Source: Morella rubra
Lineage: Eukaryota; Streptophyta; Magnoliopsida; Fagales; Myricaceae
Reading direction: 5' to 3'
Length of the DNA stretch: 64,000 nucleotides
Assembly (NCBI GenBank): GCA_003952965.2
Contig: CM025851.1
Span: 6,376,660-6,440,659, forward strand
Shown: piece after piece, positions 33,900-44,923 of the stretch
How positions within the stretch are numbered: position 1 is the stretch's first letter
How the letters are laid out: each line of letters opens with the position of its first letter
The notes under the pieces: generated by a model
Database searches by the model: none
What the model saw: only the letters and a program-made list of their open reading frames with translations
What the model was told of the DNA's origin: nothing
Translations under genes and position numbers: made by a program

Positions 33900-35040
33900 T
33901 GCCTTTCGGAGGCTTGGAGGGAATTGGAAAGACCGACTTAAACTTTTATAAAGACCGATCGGTTTCAGATGACGTCAACCAAATTAAAATTCTATTTTCA
34001 GTTGAAGCTGCCAATAACTGAGGATGTTATGATTTCTGATTCTGGCACTCCAGGGAGTGGAGGAACGGGCCAGACGCCGATTGAGATTTCAAAGGCAGCC
34101 CAAGGTTAAATTTCGTTGGATAAAAGAGGCCCAAGCTGAACATCATTCACGTGGGTCTTCAATGGACCTTGATCTCTCAATCCAGAAGGTGGGTGCCGGC
34201 TCAGGCCTGCCTTCAGTGGAAGGCCGATAAAGGCCGAAGCTTTCCCATTCTATTTTTTTTTTTTTTGGGGGGTGGCAAAGAAACACTTGAATCACACCTT
34301 TTATTCACAAATTTCTATAGCGGCAAATGTATGGACAAAACCCTACCATTAAAAGCAAAAGAAGCACACATTCTGACCAAATTCTCTCTTAGACCACATA
34401 TAGCGGCACATGTATGGACAAAGATAATTGACTATCTGGTTGTTGTTTGCAGTAGACTTCCAAAAGTTCACATATAGCTGATTACTTCGGCCAAAGTTGC
34501 TAACTTCTCTCCAATGGCATCCTGCTCAATGTTAGCGGAGGTGATGCCTGAGAGTTTGAGTTTCCTTTGTTCCACGTCGAAACCCCGTCAGAGGAAGCAG
34601 AAACAGGGAAGCATTTTAGGGTCCTTGGGATGTGCAGTACAAAATTCGCCATCTTTTGGTCCTTCGGAGTTTCAACGGTGTTCCTCCGTTCAAAAAAGTG
34701 GAGATATAGAAATGGTAGGGAAGTCCCATTCTAGTCGAAGCTTTCCATCATTGCTGGGTTCTGTTTTTAAAATTTTCTGCTGCAGCTTAGGACAACAGTA
34801 AAATCCCACTAGTGGATAGGAACGTGTTTGATATGCCAGATTTGGCCTTTTCTTTTAAATTTTGATGGTGGATAGCAAGTCAAGTCCTAGAAGACAACTA
34901 ATTACAAAGCGGTAAGAGCTTAGAAGAAGAAATTCTTAACTAGTAATCGGATAGGTTGGAAGAAAATACGGTGAATGTGGGGTAGGAAAATGATCGTCCT
35001 GTCATTTCATATTATGTACATTATAGCCTACTCGTACGAT
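33900..35040. other. spacer between the tandem DUF627/629 genes
   Basis: The first ~300 bp are the promoter of copy A and align with the promoter of copy B. Two near-identical words (TATAGCGGCAnATGTATGGACAAA) occur at about 34316 and 34399. A 95-codon plus-strand frame at 34514-34801 is unrecognised. Confidence 0.5.
34148..34153. promoter_or_regulatory. G-box in promoter of copy A
   Basis: CACGTG lies 249 bp upstream of the ATG of copy A inside a block conserved between the two paralogous promoters (CATTCACGTGGGTCTTCAAT). The equivalent block of copy B at about 38709 reads CTTGCG in place of CACGTG. Confidence 0.5.
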
Positions 35041-35096
35041 ATGCTGCTAGTCAGCTTCAGGTGCTTCAGAGTGCTGCAGTTGTTCCAAGTTCACTG
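35041..35096 (-). pseudogene. relic of the lost C-terminus of copy B
   Basis: Directly after the stop of copy B, but in another frame, the minus strand still encodes the end found in copy A (LEQLQHSEAPEA and a stop). The intervening duplicated motif region is absent. This shows a deletion that both removed the motif block and shifted the frame. Confidence 0.8.
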
Positions 35097-38000
35097 CTAT
35101 TCCTCACTTGAACCAACATCTTCACCGGGCTTGGAGGAGGCAACAGGCACACAGTCTTCTACATTCTCTGTTTTGTCCATGTTCTCATTTAGCGCTGCAT
35201 CACCAGGCTCGGAGGAGACAAGAGGCACACCCTCTTCTACATTCTCTGCATTTGTTATGTCCATGTTCTCATTTGGCGCTAGCTTTTCTTTAGCCTCTTC
35301 CTCAAATTTCATTTGTCGCTCCAAAGCACTTAGAAGCATTTGCTCCTCCTCAGTAATAAGTTCCCCTTGATTTTGCATCAAGTCATCCCTGCTAGCGCTT
35401 CCGGGAACACCAATCTCGGGATCAGGATAATTTCCACCTTGCACCGCGTGAAGGGAACTGAAGCACAATACATGCGAAACCACATAAAACTTGCTAAACC
35501 AAGAAACTGGGACATATGTTGGGAAAATTGCACGATGTACATGTATTTTAGCAAAAAAGGATTCTGCAATGCAATTGTGATAGTGAGAACAAAACAAAAG
35601 ACTTACGTTTTTTCCATGCCATCCTGAGGGAGGGAGTGCTGCTTCTCACTAGCTCCAGTTGCCTACAACGCAAGAATTATTTCTTTTAACGCATCAGTTC
35701 ACGTAATGCATTCTATATACCAGACCACTAGCCGTAAAATGAAAAGAAACAGAACCAAACCAGTAATGAACACCTGAAAATTTGTAACCTTTCTATGCTC
35801 TTTTTTCTTCATTTTATCCTTCGTTTTCCCCTCCCCTTGTCTTGCATTGACTTCTTTCTTAGCGTCCTTCTGGGCATCGAGTGTAAGCTCTGCTAACAAA
35901 GCCTCTGTTGCTGCATTAGCCTTCTCAGCAGCATCTTTGTCAATCAGATCCTTCAGGTGTGCCTAGACAGGAAATATTTATCCCAAAGCCTTTAAAATGC
36001 AGGCTGATAAAAAGGTAAGAATCGAAGAAAACGGTCCACAGTAGCCAATACCAACCTGGATGAATGACTTCCATAGTGGTACCACGATAAGCCGATAGTC
36101 GTACACAGATACCATCCCGAGTTTCAGCTCTGTCTGCCGCATGGCAGCATTTATTGCTAGGATTAAAGCGTCAACTTTGAAAAGCTGCCAAACTAAATAT
36201 AGTGAGACCAAAAGGGAACAATAATGTCTAGTTTATGCTTTGCAAAATTGTAGTTTATATATACGTACGCACACACAACATGTATAAAGAGCCTATTCTA
36301 AACGCACACCTCTCGATCCAGCTGATCTTTTCGCTTTTGGATTGACATTTTTAGGCCTGCGTCTGATTCTGCTTCTTTCAGAATACTGCTTACCCTTCCA
36401 GCATCACTCTCTGCCAGACTCTCTTGCGGCCGCCGCAACAATAGGGATAGACGGTACTGTGCATCTGACTTTGTAATTGGATCCCCTTCCTTGTTTTCTC
36501 CACGACATGTTCTCTCAACATCCAGCACGTAGGTCTCGTATTTCAATAGCTTGCATTTTTGCTCACAGACGCTTTGCAGAAGTTGAAATTCCTTTTCAAA
36601 GATCTCGAAGAACTCCCTTCCTTGTCCTCTTCTTGTTTCTTTCAGACTTGTCCATGCCTTCAATTGCTCCCCAGGGGTAGCATTTCCTGTCCATAACCAA
36701 TGAACAAAGGCATCACTGTTCTCAGGCAGCTCTGCCTCATCATCATCACCATTTTCGGCTGTACTAGAAGTGACTGCAGTTCCGTCATCCGGAATATTTA
36801 CCTCTCCTCGTAGTAATCGCTTATCTAAATGGAGCTGAGAAAAGTCGCTGCTGAAAACAATTCTCTCTGGAACCCCGCCATACCCTTCATTCGATATAGT
36901 CTCAGAAAGAGAACATAATGGCACAAAATTATCCAGAATTTCCACGCTTTCAAGGACTCGTTTGAGCTCCGGAACTTCCAAAAAGCATATCGAGAGGAGT
37001 GTCAAGTTTAACCGGTGATACTCAAGTAGTGGTTCTGGAATACGACTTTGCAGCATTGACGTCGCTAATCTGAGGAATATCGTAACATGGCTTGGAGCAA
37101 TGCATTTGGTTCTTACAAACAACCGCAACTTTTCTCGAATTTTCTCGATGATCAATGCACGCTTCCTATCTTCACAAAAAGGCCACTTGTCCACTGTAAA
37201 AACCCCGTAGTCCTTAGAGGACAGATCGTCTATAACCTTGGCTGCAGCAATCGCGTCCACAGGATTCCAAACACCGGATTCAACCACGTTAATGGTCTCC
37301 TGTGAAACAAATTGCGGAGCAAGTGACAACAAATTCTCGGATAGAGTACCTAAATGTGCATCCTTGAAGTGCTTGACAGTGGATTCAGCGTCTAAAAATA
37401 TCTCTCCACAGCAGCAACACTCGCAAAACTTCCATTTCTCTTTCCCCCTAGCGAAATTCACCGCTTCCATCAAAAACTCGTTCTCTTTCGTTAATTTTCT
37501 TTGATCAAAATGCGCTTCTAGCTCATCGGTTCCTATTTTTAACAAATCCTTCTTCTCTTTGTCATTCATCTGGTTTATCCAGTAGGTCCTGGCTTGGCCT
37601 TGCAGGTCATCGTTTGACAAGCTTTTCTTGAGATTCTTGTACTTCCTTCTTCCCTGAAACCGATTATCCCGCGAAGGGGATTCCGTTGGCATTTCAACAT
37701 TCGGCAGTGTCGACTCTATGATCGCCTTCTTTTTCCTTTGAAGCGACTCAATCTCCTCCGTCACCTGTTGTAAGGAAATATCGTTCAAACGCTGCTTCAA
37801 GTTTTCAGTTCTGGTCCATTCCTCAAGAATCATCGAATTCTTTATCAACTCTATTTGCTCAGCAAGCTTCTTTCTCACGTTCTCAATTCGCGACTCCCGG
37901 CTCGAGTCTTCGGCCAGGGTTTCATCCATGAGCGTCAGATCATCGTCGGGATCCGTGGGGTTCTCTATCATTAACGCGCGCTCGCATTCTTCGATTGAGG

Positions 38001-38385
38001 CGTGGCTTTCGCCGGCTGCGAAAAACGCGAGGGCGGTGACGAACCTATAGGAGACCGAATTCGGGCATAGCGCCACAGCTTGGCATAAGGACTTGATGGC
38101 GTTTCCGAGTTCTTTTAGCTTCGCTGCGGGATCGTGGATTTTAGAACTGATCGAGTAAAGCATGCAACCTTGGGCGTTGTGGAGAGCTGCCGAGTCCGGG
38201 TGGAGGAAAAGGGCGTCGTTGACGAGTCCCAGGGCTGTTTTGTGGTCCCCACAGTGGAAATATTTGATGGCTTCCGCACATACCTCATGGATTGCCGCTT
38301 TAGTGGCATCGGACTGCGGGTGATCGGTGGAGGAAGAGGGTTGGGGGAGGGAACCAGGGGGAGAGTAGGTTCTCTTATGTTCCAT
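35097..38385 (-). CDS. DUF627/DUF629 protein, USP-related without peptidase domain (copy B)
   Basis: Exons 38385-36310, 36184-36056, 35962-35774, 35662-35607 and 35457-35097 give 936 codons plus stop. Exon 3 could end at 35789 instead (931 codons); both donors are weak and keep phase. Exons 2 and 4 have exactly the sizes of copy A (129 and 56 bp). TPR-like DUF627 helices lie at about 30-140, and the finger uses C323/C326 and H339/H344 inside CCCCGEIFLDAESTVKHF. The C-terminus ends early with a duplicated acidic unit (NENMD...NVEE/NVED) and lacks the GPVPLP motifs. The start is the ATG matching that of copy A, since the leader sequence TTTCCAATTCCCTCCAAG is shared; the frame is open further upstream but without conserved sense. 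It lacks the peptidase domain. Confidence 0.83.
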
Positions 38386-39190
38386 TGTCTTGGAGGGAAT
38401 TGGAAAGAGTGATGGATTTAAACTTCGAACTTCGAAGACTGGTTTGGTGCGGAAGTGAAGAGGTACTGGATTAATTAAGTAAGCTGACAAGAAAGCAACC
38501 GGAAGTTAACTTGGATTTTGGTTTCAGTTGGAAGCGAACAGATTGAACTAAAAAATTGGTATGGCCTTTTCAAACAACTTCTTTTCCAACTTCTTTCACT
38601 GTAAAGGAATCCTTTTTACGTCTCTTTGGTTTCTTTTTCTCCGAAATCTTGACGTCGCCAGACCTCCTTATTTGAAGCTCCTTTAAAACCCCACACAACG
38701 CACGGATCATTCTTGCGGGTCTTGAATGGGCCTCAGTCTGTCAATCTTAAAGGTTGGTGGGACGGTGGCCCAACCCAGTATGATTTCCTGTCATACAAGA
38801 TGGCCGTTTGTGCTTCGTAAATAAATAAAATTAATGTTTTTGGTACTACAAATAGAATAGTTTCAATTTACCAGATAAGCACACAAGTTTAAAAGGTTCT
38901 TCTATTATATTTTTTTCAATATTAGAAAAAACGTTATAGCCTAAAGCAAAAATGAAGTTTGAAGTTCCTATCCGGGGAGACTTAATTTACCTTTATTTTT
39001 TTTTTTAAAAAAAAAAGTCAGCTCACCTTTAAAAAATAACCAATTTTTTTTTTGTTTCTATAAGAAATATATATATTATGATTTTTCCTAGCTAGACATA
39101 AGTCTTCAGAAATAGTTCCACTCTAAACTCAAAGTCCAGACCCAAATTCTTCTGAAATAGTTCCATCATTTATCTCACATACGCAAACGT
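38386..39190. other. intergenic: promoter of copy B
   Basis: The first 350 bp upstream of copy B align in blocks with the copy A promoter. Beyond this lies AT-rich DNA with A/T homopolymers and no recognised gene. Confidence 0.5.
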
Positions 39191-39876
39191 GTGTGTGGAC
39201 GAGACTCAGAGAGAGCTTTATTTGGCGTATTTTTCTGCAAACAAAACGATGCCAGAGGCCCAGAAGACTCTTTCCCAGGAGTTCTTGAACGAAAGCCAAA
39301 TTTGGAAAAGAAAATCGACTCAAAAACCCAAATATTCAGCTTATCCTCATGTGCACATCAGGCACAATGCAGGTTAATTCACAAAAACTTCCCGCACTTT
39401 CAGCTAGTTCGTCCAATTGCAAGAATGCAATGATGCATCCATCTCCAGAGATCTCAGAGAACAAAGCTAGCAAAACAAATACTAGCTAGGCTCTCATCAG
39501 CAGCAATTTGATACCTCTGTATCGATTTGCCTCAAAGACTTGCTTATAAATAATTTCAAGAGAGCAAACAGAAGCAAACGGTCTTATACAGACAGGAGCA
39601 AAAAATAATACGGAAAGACGACTTGCGGGACTTCTTTCCATCGAATGTCGATTTTCGTTTGTCTCCAATCAAGCATATAATAAAGATACAGTATGATCGT
39701 TAATCGTTTTTCTTCTCGCCGTTGTACTGCAGCCCCTGTCAGATGCAAGTGCCACAGACAACGATCGAGAGCAACACTTGACAGATTAAAAGAAAACAAA
39801 TCGAGCTTATCAACATTGCAAATGGCCAACAGCAAAGCAGCCATCGAGACTGAATACAGAGAACCTAGCAGCTAGG
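39191..39876 (+). pseudogene. relic flanks of a thionin-like gene (unit 1)
   Basis: The stretch 39191-39430 aligns with the promoter of the intact gene at 41884 (shared GGAGTTCTTGAACnAAAGCCAAA and CACAAAAA...CCGnACTTT). The stretch 39541-39800 aligns with the 3' flank of unit 2 at 40027-40335 (AATTTCAAGAGAGCAAACAG, TTGCGGGACTTCTTTCCATC). Between them no cysteine-rich frame is left, so this unit has lost its coding part. Confidence 0.6.
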
Positions 39877-40035
39877 CTGGCCAACAAGTCTGTTGATCAT
39901 TATCCTTGCAGCATGCACCGGCCTCAGAAGGAGCTTGATTGCCGCGACCTCTGTATAGTAAAATGCATAGATCCCGACCCGATTGCGAGGCTCAATTGCT
40001 CAGACAATTGCGACATCAAGTGCGGTCTTAAATAA
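39877..40035 (+). pseudogene. thionin-like peptide relic (unit 2)
   Basis: The start codon position reads CTG where the intact relatives have ATG, followed by the same GCCAACAAG. The hydrophobic signal peptide is now in a shifted frame. The mature part is still open and keeps the six-cysteine spacing C-x3-C-x3-C-x10-C-x3-C-x3-C up to a TAA. Loss of the start and a frameshift in the signal region mark it as non-functional unless translated from a downstream ATG. Confidence 0.7.
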
Positions 40036-41776
40036 TTTCAAGAGAGCAAACAGAAGCAAACGGTCTTATACAGCTCGGACAGGAGCAATCAAATAAAGTT
40101 ACGGGAAGAGTACTTGCGGGACTTCTTTCCATCGATCGATGTCGATTTTCTTTGTCTCCAATACAAACATATAATAAAGATATTTTTCTTTTGAGTATGA
40201 TCGTTATCGTTTTTCTTTGCTCGAGCCGTTGTAGATGCTACACCCCTGTCAGATCAAGTAATTAACCACTCTAAATAAGTAACGATCCCTACCTCAGAGT
40301 CAACACTTGACAGATTAATGAAGAAAACAAATTGAAGGTCTATTTTCAACCCCCAAATTAATTAAGATGGTGCAAATTAAACCTCAGTTTCCTAGAACAA
40401 ATATTCTTGTGGAAAAGAACAAAATTGGATACATGTGACAGATCAACAATGGAGAACTTTAATACCCCACGAATGCAACTATTCCTATACAAAAGCACAA
40501 AGTACGTACGGCTAGATGTATCAGAACAATAATTAACTTTAATTAATATCATGATAAAGAAATAACGCGTATATATTTCCATGGAGTTTTGAACGTTAAT
40601 TTGTAGAATATCATGTGAGAAAACAAGGCTCATGATCGCTAGCACTGACGACCCTTCTAGAGGATATAGGTTATAAACAGATGAACATTAATTCTAGTAC
40701 ATATATGTTGTGCTTGTTTTTGGTTTCTATATGTATATTTTTTTTTTAAATGTCTAAAGGATTAATAAGTGACCACTTTTAATGAACGATATAATTAATT
40801 GTGAAAGTACCACTTATCTCAAAAGGTTAAGCGAATGAAGTAGATTTTCATATTGAAATTATATTTTCTGACATTAATTATGTCTCTGCTAGGACGAACT
40901 AACTGCTAGAGCGGGACAATTGATATAAGAAAATCGCGTTGAAGCACAATGAGATAGTAAAAAAAAACTTGTAAGGAGAGAATTAACGAAGTTGGATAAT
41001 AAATAATAAGGCACAACTGATAATGGTACTCTAAAAACCATTAATAATGTTAAAGCATAATTATTATATCTGGACTCGCTATTATAAAAATAATGATTCT
41101 CTAGAATTTAAACAATCAAGGATTAAAAGGAAAACCAAAGATATTGTAAGAATTATACATCTACTAGTACATTAATAATACGTACTTTATGCTCATATCT
41201 TGCCTAGTAAGTGTACCAATGTCTTGCCAAGAAAAAAGAAAGAAGAAAAAGTGTACCAATGTCTTATTACTCTCGATCTACCTGCTGTAACTTTGGTTAA
41301 TTAGTAATTTCATAGGATTTTTCCTTTTTCTTGATCACAGAAATTTGACGGCTGGTAATTGTCTATCGATAGAGACAATTTACACAGCTAGAATTGAAAC
41401 ATTTGGACGGCCAATTTCACTATAGTAGAAATATTTGGCGAGATAAAATGCAGAAATTCAAGAAAATCTTGAAAAAAAAAAAAAATTTTCCATCAAGATT
41501 TTTTTTTTTTGGCTGATTTTGGATCCTGGTTACCTTCGATCCTAGGAGAGAGAGAGAGAGAGAGATTTTTTTTTGGCATATTTATTGCAAACAAAGTTCC
41601 CCGGAGTTCTTGAACAAAAGCCAAAATTGGAAAAAATTGACTCAAATAGGAATTCCCAAATATTTGGCACGATGTCCTGCATGTCAGGAACCATGCATGC
41701 AGTTTAACCACACAAAAATTCCGTACTTTAAGAGATTAACCCCTCCCAAAAAAGGCAAGACAACCTTGCGACTTCC
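40036..41776. other. intergenic: flank of unit 2, then featureless AT-rich DNA
   Basis: The first 300 bp repeat the 3' flank of unit 1. From 40340 to 41480 no gene, repeat or structured element was recognised. From 41550 the promoter of the next thionin-like gene begins, with a GA run at 41547-41564. Confidence 0.5.
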
Positions 41777-41786
41777 CCTATATATG
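41777..41786 (+). promoter_or_regulatory. TATA box of thionin-like gene 1
   Basis: CCTATATATG lies about 100 bp before the start codon, preceded by a block shared with the relic promoter at 39191-39430. Confidence 0.6.
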
Positions 41787-41883
41787 CATGCTCTCTTTGC
41801 CATGCAAAATGCGTCCTTCTCTTCTCTCCAGCGAGCTAGCTCTGAAATAGCAAAACAAGCTGCCGCGGGCGAATTACTACCCA

Positions 41884-42093
41884 ATGGCCAATTACAAGTC
41901 CATGGCAGTACTATTCCTCGTGTGCATCCTTGTTGTTGCTGCATTCAGCCTCGGTGGGGCAGAGGACGACGGGCCCCACTCCGCCAAGAAATGCTACAAG
42001 AAGTGTATTTACAAATGTCTAACGATTAGCCGCCCGCCTCAGCTTTACCACTGTCCAGACAATTGCCAGTCCCAGTGCCATCCAACAAATTAA
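41884..42093 (+). CDS. thionin-like secreted cysteine-rich peptide 1
   Basis: A single-exon frame of 69 codons. A short N-terminus and a hydrophobic stretch (residues 8-24) form a clear signal peptide, with cleavage likely near residue 26. The mature peptide of about 43 residues has six cysteines as C-x3-C-x3-C-x11-C-x3-C-x3-C and is basic in its first half. It resembles the plant thionin-like family, thought to act in defence or cell signalling outside the cell. It lacks the classical thionin spacing, so antimicrobial activity is only an inference. The start is the first ATG after the TATA box and is the residue shared with gene 2 (MAN-). The 3' flank holds a long (AT)n tract. Confidence 0.75.
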   Translation: MANYKSMAVLFLVCILVVAAFSLGGAEDDGPHSAKKCYKKCIYKCLTISRPPQLYHCPDNCQSQCHPTN

Positions 42094-42150
42094 CAATTGT
42101 CTGTACTCCGCCAGACTGTTTGCCATAACTTCAAGAGAGCAAACAGAAGC

Positions 42151-42182
<32 letters not shown>

Positions 42183-43440
42183 CTATATATATGTATATCT
42201 GGAAAATGTATTGAAAAGACATGATTCAATGATCTATCGGGTGTGGTTTCTTCGTCTCTAACACAAATATCTTTAAGATTTTTCGTTTCCTTTACAGCGT
42301 GATATCGTTATGATCATTTTCCTGTGTCCGTAGTAGAATCTGCAGCGCTTTTCACCTCAAATAAACACCCCTAACTAGCTCCCAACTTCTTCATTAACAG
42401 ATTGAAGGAAACAAATTGAGGTCCAATCTCGGTTTAGAAAACAAATCTTCTTACCAAAAAATAAGGCGCAGAACAATATAATGTAAGAGAAAAGTAGTAC
42501 TGATCATCAGCACTAATCTTGATCTAGCTAGACGTTTGAGGCTATAACTGGTTACGAAGCCTATCTATAACTCTCAAAGTCCCCAAAACAAGATCAACAA
42601 TCTGACCAAGACCCAGCTCCAACGTAGATGTAAACATCCAAGCATGCATGCACCCAGTCTAACATCAAAAAGTTACTGACAATCTCTTCTAAATAATAAT
42701 TTTTTTCATGACACTCTTTATCTAAATAATATTGAAAACGTTTCCGCTGATCTTCCTGAAGTCTAATTTTGAGGTTCAATGGCCACCAAGTTCCAACCAA
42801 GGCAAAGCTAGGTGCAGATGTCAAGCCCTGCAGGCATGCATTCATGGACGACTCTTCGCGAAATTTCGAGGTTCACAGAGAGTTGTTTTGGGTAAAGAAC
42901 ACCACGTTAAAGAGTGCAAGATAAAATCAAATATTTCAGAGGATCATTTATCTAAAAATGAATTTTGCGAAAGAAAAAAGAAGATGGAAATAAGTCTTAG
43001 GCACTAGACATTATGCTTATCCCCATAAATTGACTTATTATATTTAATGTGGCTACTTAACTATTAATTTAATTGGAAATTAAGGTGACAAAAGTACCCA
43101 TTACGTACATTATGGTCCATTAATGGTAAAAGGAAAGATTACAACGACGTCCATGATCTGCCTATTATATATGATCAGCTTTAATGCTTTTAACAGAAGA
43201 CTTTTTGTAACAAAAGAAAAATGCATGTGGCCAAGTATGATCACCATATAGTGCTATTATCATTTCTCAGTGTGTGTAATTAAGGGGGTGAGAGAAATAT
43301 TTATTTAATTTACAAATGTTTTTCCTACAAAAGACCGTCACCTTTCCCATTAATATATAATTTTGAACAAAAGCTAACATTGGAAGAATTGAATATTAAT
43401 TCACAAACCATATCCTCTACATGAAGCGCATCAAGCGCAA
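42094..43440. other. intergenic between thionin-like genes; (AT)n at 42152-42192
   Basis: The first 330 bp resemble the 3' flanks of units 1 and 2 (CTTCAAGAGAGCAAACAGAAGC). An (AT)n microsatellite follows the stop. Open frames at 42594-43007 on both strands are unrecognised and lack the cysteine pattern. Confidence 0.5.
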
Positions 43441-43442
43441 AC

Positions 43443-43590
43443 CATGTTAACCACAAACCAATCTCATACAGCTTCTGTTAGTTTCCTCCAAAAAGGAAAG
43501 AGAACCTGATCTCTCTCTCTCTCTCCATGTTAACCACAAACCAATCCCATACATCTTCGTTAATTTCCCCCGGAGGAGGAAAGCGAACCT

Positions 43591-43630
<40 letters not shown>

Positions 43631-43712
43631 TTAACCACAAACTAATCCCATATTTCTCGTTCGTTTCCCTTGAAAATGAAAGATAACCTGATCTCTCTCT
43701 CTCTCTCTCTCT
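43443..43712 (+). repeat. promoter minisatellite with embedded (CT)n, three units
   Basis: Units start with ATGTTAACCACAAAC at 43443, 43527 and 43628 (84 and 101 bp apart) and each ends in GAACCTGATCTCTCTCT... or AACCTGATCTCTCT... with a CT run of different length. The array ends at the TATA element of the thionin-like gene 2. Confidence 0.9.
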
Positions 43713-43727
43713 ACATATATATATATG
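43713..43727 (+). promoter_or_regulatory. TATA element of thionin-like gene 2
   Basis: ACATATATATATATG follows the CT array and precedes the ATG by about 60-75 bp. Confidence 0.6.
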
Positions 43728-43786
43728 CTCTCTCCGTCGTGCTGAGACAGAAAAGAAGCTAACAAAACAAACACCGAGGAAAAGCA

Positions 43787-43993
43787 ATGGCCAACAAGTT
43801 TGTTGCTGTGTTTATCATGTGCATGATTGTCGTTGTAGCGGTTAGCCTCCATGAGGCCAAGGCCGAGGAGTACTGGCTATGTATCATGCAGTGCGAAAAT
43901 AAATGCGTGAGGGCCGGCCAAGGTAATTATGCTTCCTGCAGGACCAAGTGCGAGAAAGAATGCCCGGAAGATCACTATGAGGGGGATTTTTAG
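43787..43993 (+). CDS. thionin-like secreted cysteine-rich peptide 2
   Basis: A single-exon frame of 68 codons. The first 26 residues are a signal peptide ending in an Ala-Lys-Ala site. The mature peptide, about 42 residues, has six cysteines spaced C-x3-C-x3-C-x10-C-x3-C-x3-C and an acidic C-terminus. Gene 1 and the relic share the spacing and the first residues of the signal peptide but little else in the mature part, which is typical of fast-evolving secreted peptides. The mature charge is near neutral or acidic, unlike basic classical thionins. It stands about 1.7 kb from gene 1 on the same strand. Function is unknown. Confidence 0.72.
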   Translation: MANKFVAVFIMCMIVVVAVSLHEAKAEEYWLCIMQCENKCVRAGQGNYASCRTKCEKECPEDHYEGDF

Positions 43994-44923
43994 TGCCCTT
44001 CCGGAGTCCGGACCCTCAACCCTGTGGGCAATAATATCAACTGATCCCAAACAAGAGCATAAGGTGATCTTATTAGAGAAGAATCGAGGGAGATAAACAA
44101 TGACGTAAGTCAATTCCTCAGCAGGGCGTTTCGGATTTCTTTTTACTCTTCGTTGAAAGACTAGTAGTCTGCTTGTTTTAGATTCGATTTGTTCGTGAGA
44201 ATGCTCTGTAAATTTCGATTTTCCTTAGAAAGTATTCGACTAATTTACTCGGATTAATACCAGTTGATTATGTCTCTCCTAGCGCTGCTAATTAATCCAC
44301 TACACTTTTCCAACAGTTTATACGTTTCGGAGAGACAACCTAATCTCAGACAAATCACTCACAGATACCTAATCCACTACACAAATCACCAACAGTTTAT
44401 ATGTTTCGGTAGCTGCAGTTTCATTGAAGAACAGAGCATAATTGCACAAAACTGGCCATTACACATCACAGGAAATCAAAAGAAATGAGAAAAAAGGGGA
44501 TATATATGTGTTTGTTTGTAAAATTTTGAGGTCAAAATTTTAAGGTATTGGATTTGATGAAAAAATGAAGAGAGAGATGATTTTTAATATTTATTATAGT
44601 AAAAAGTTATGATTTGATGGAAAGAGAGATTATATTGTAAATTTTTATTATGTTAAAATTTTAAGAAGTGTAAGATTTTGGTGTGCAAACGCACCCTATA
44701 ATGTAGTCATGTGAACGACCTTACATTATAAAAAGTAGAAATCCTGAATTACCACATGCCCAGCCAATTAGGCTCAAATGATTCAATCCTGTCCTCATTC
44801 CCCTTTCCCTGTACCTAAGCTAATCCATAATGTCAAGAACAAAATTGTAAAGAAAGAATCAATAACATACAATCCCAACTCAGGTGTTGCAAACTTCTGA
44901 ACACGGCTGTTGAAAATGGGAAA
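43994..44923. other. intergenic; short direct repeat at 44293-44409
   Basis: TAATCCACTACAC...AACAGTTTATAnGTTTCGG occurs twice about 78 bp apart. The stretch 44510-44700 is an A/T-rich block ending in TTTTGGTGTGCAAACGCACCCT that looks like the end of a small DNA transposon, but no matching left end was found. Confidence 0.45.

Noticed and set aside
34514..34801. 95-codon plus-strand open frame between the tandem genes
   Set aside because: No recognisable family, no TATA box or splice context, and a composition without coding character. It may be a decayed gene piece, but I cannot support it.
42594..43007. Overlapping frames on both strands between the thionin-like genes
   Set aside because: Neither shows a signal peptide or the six-cysteine pattern, and no start or promoter context is convincing.
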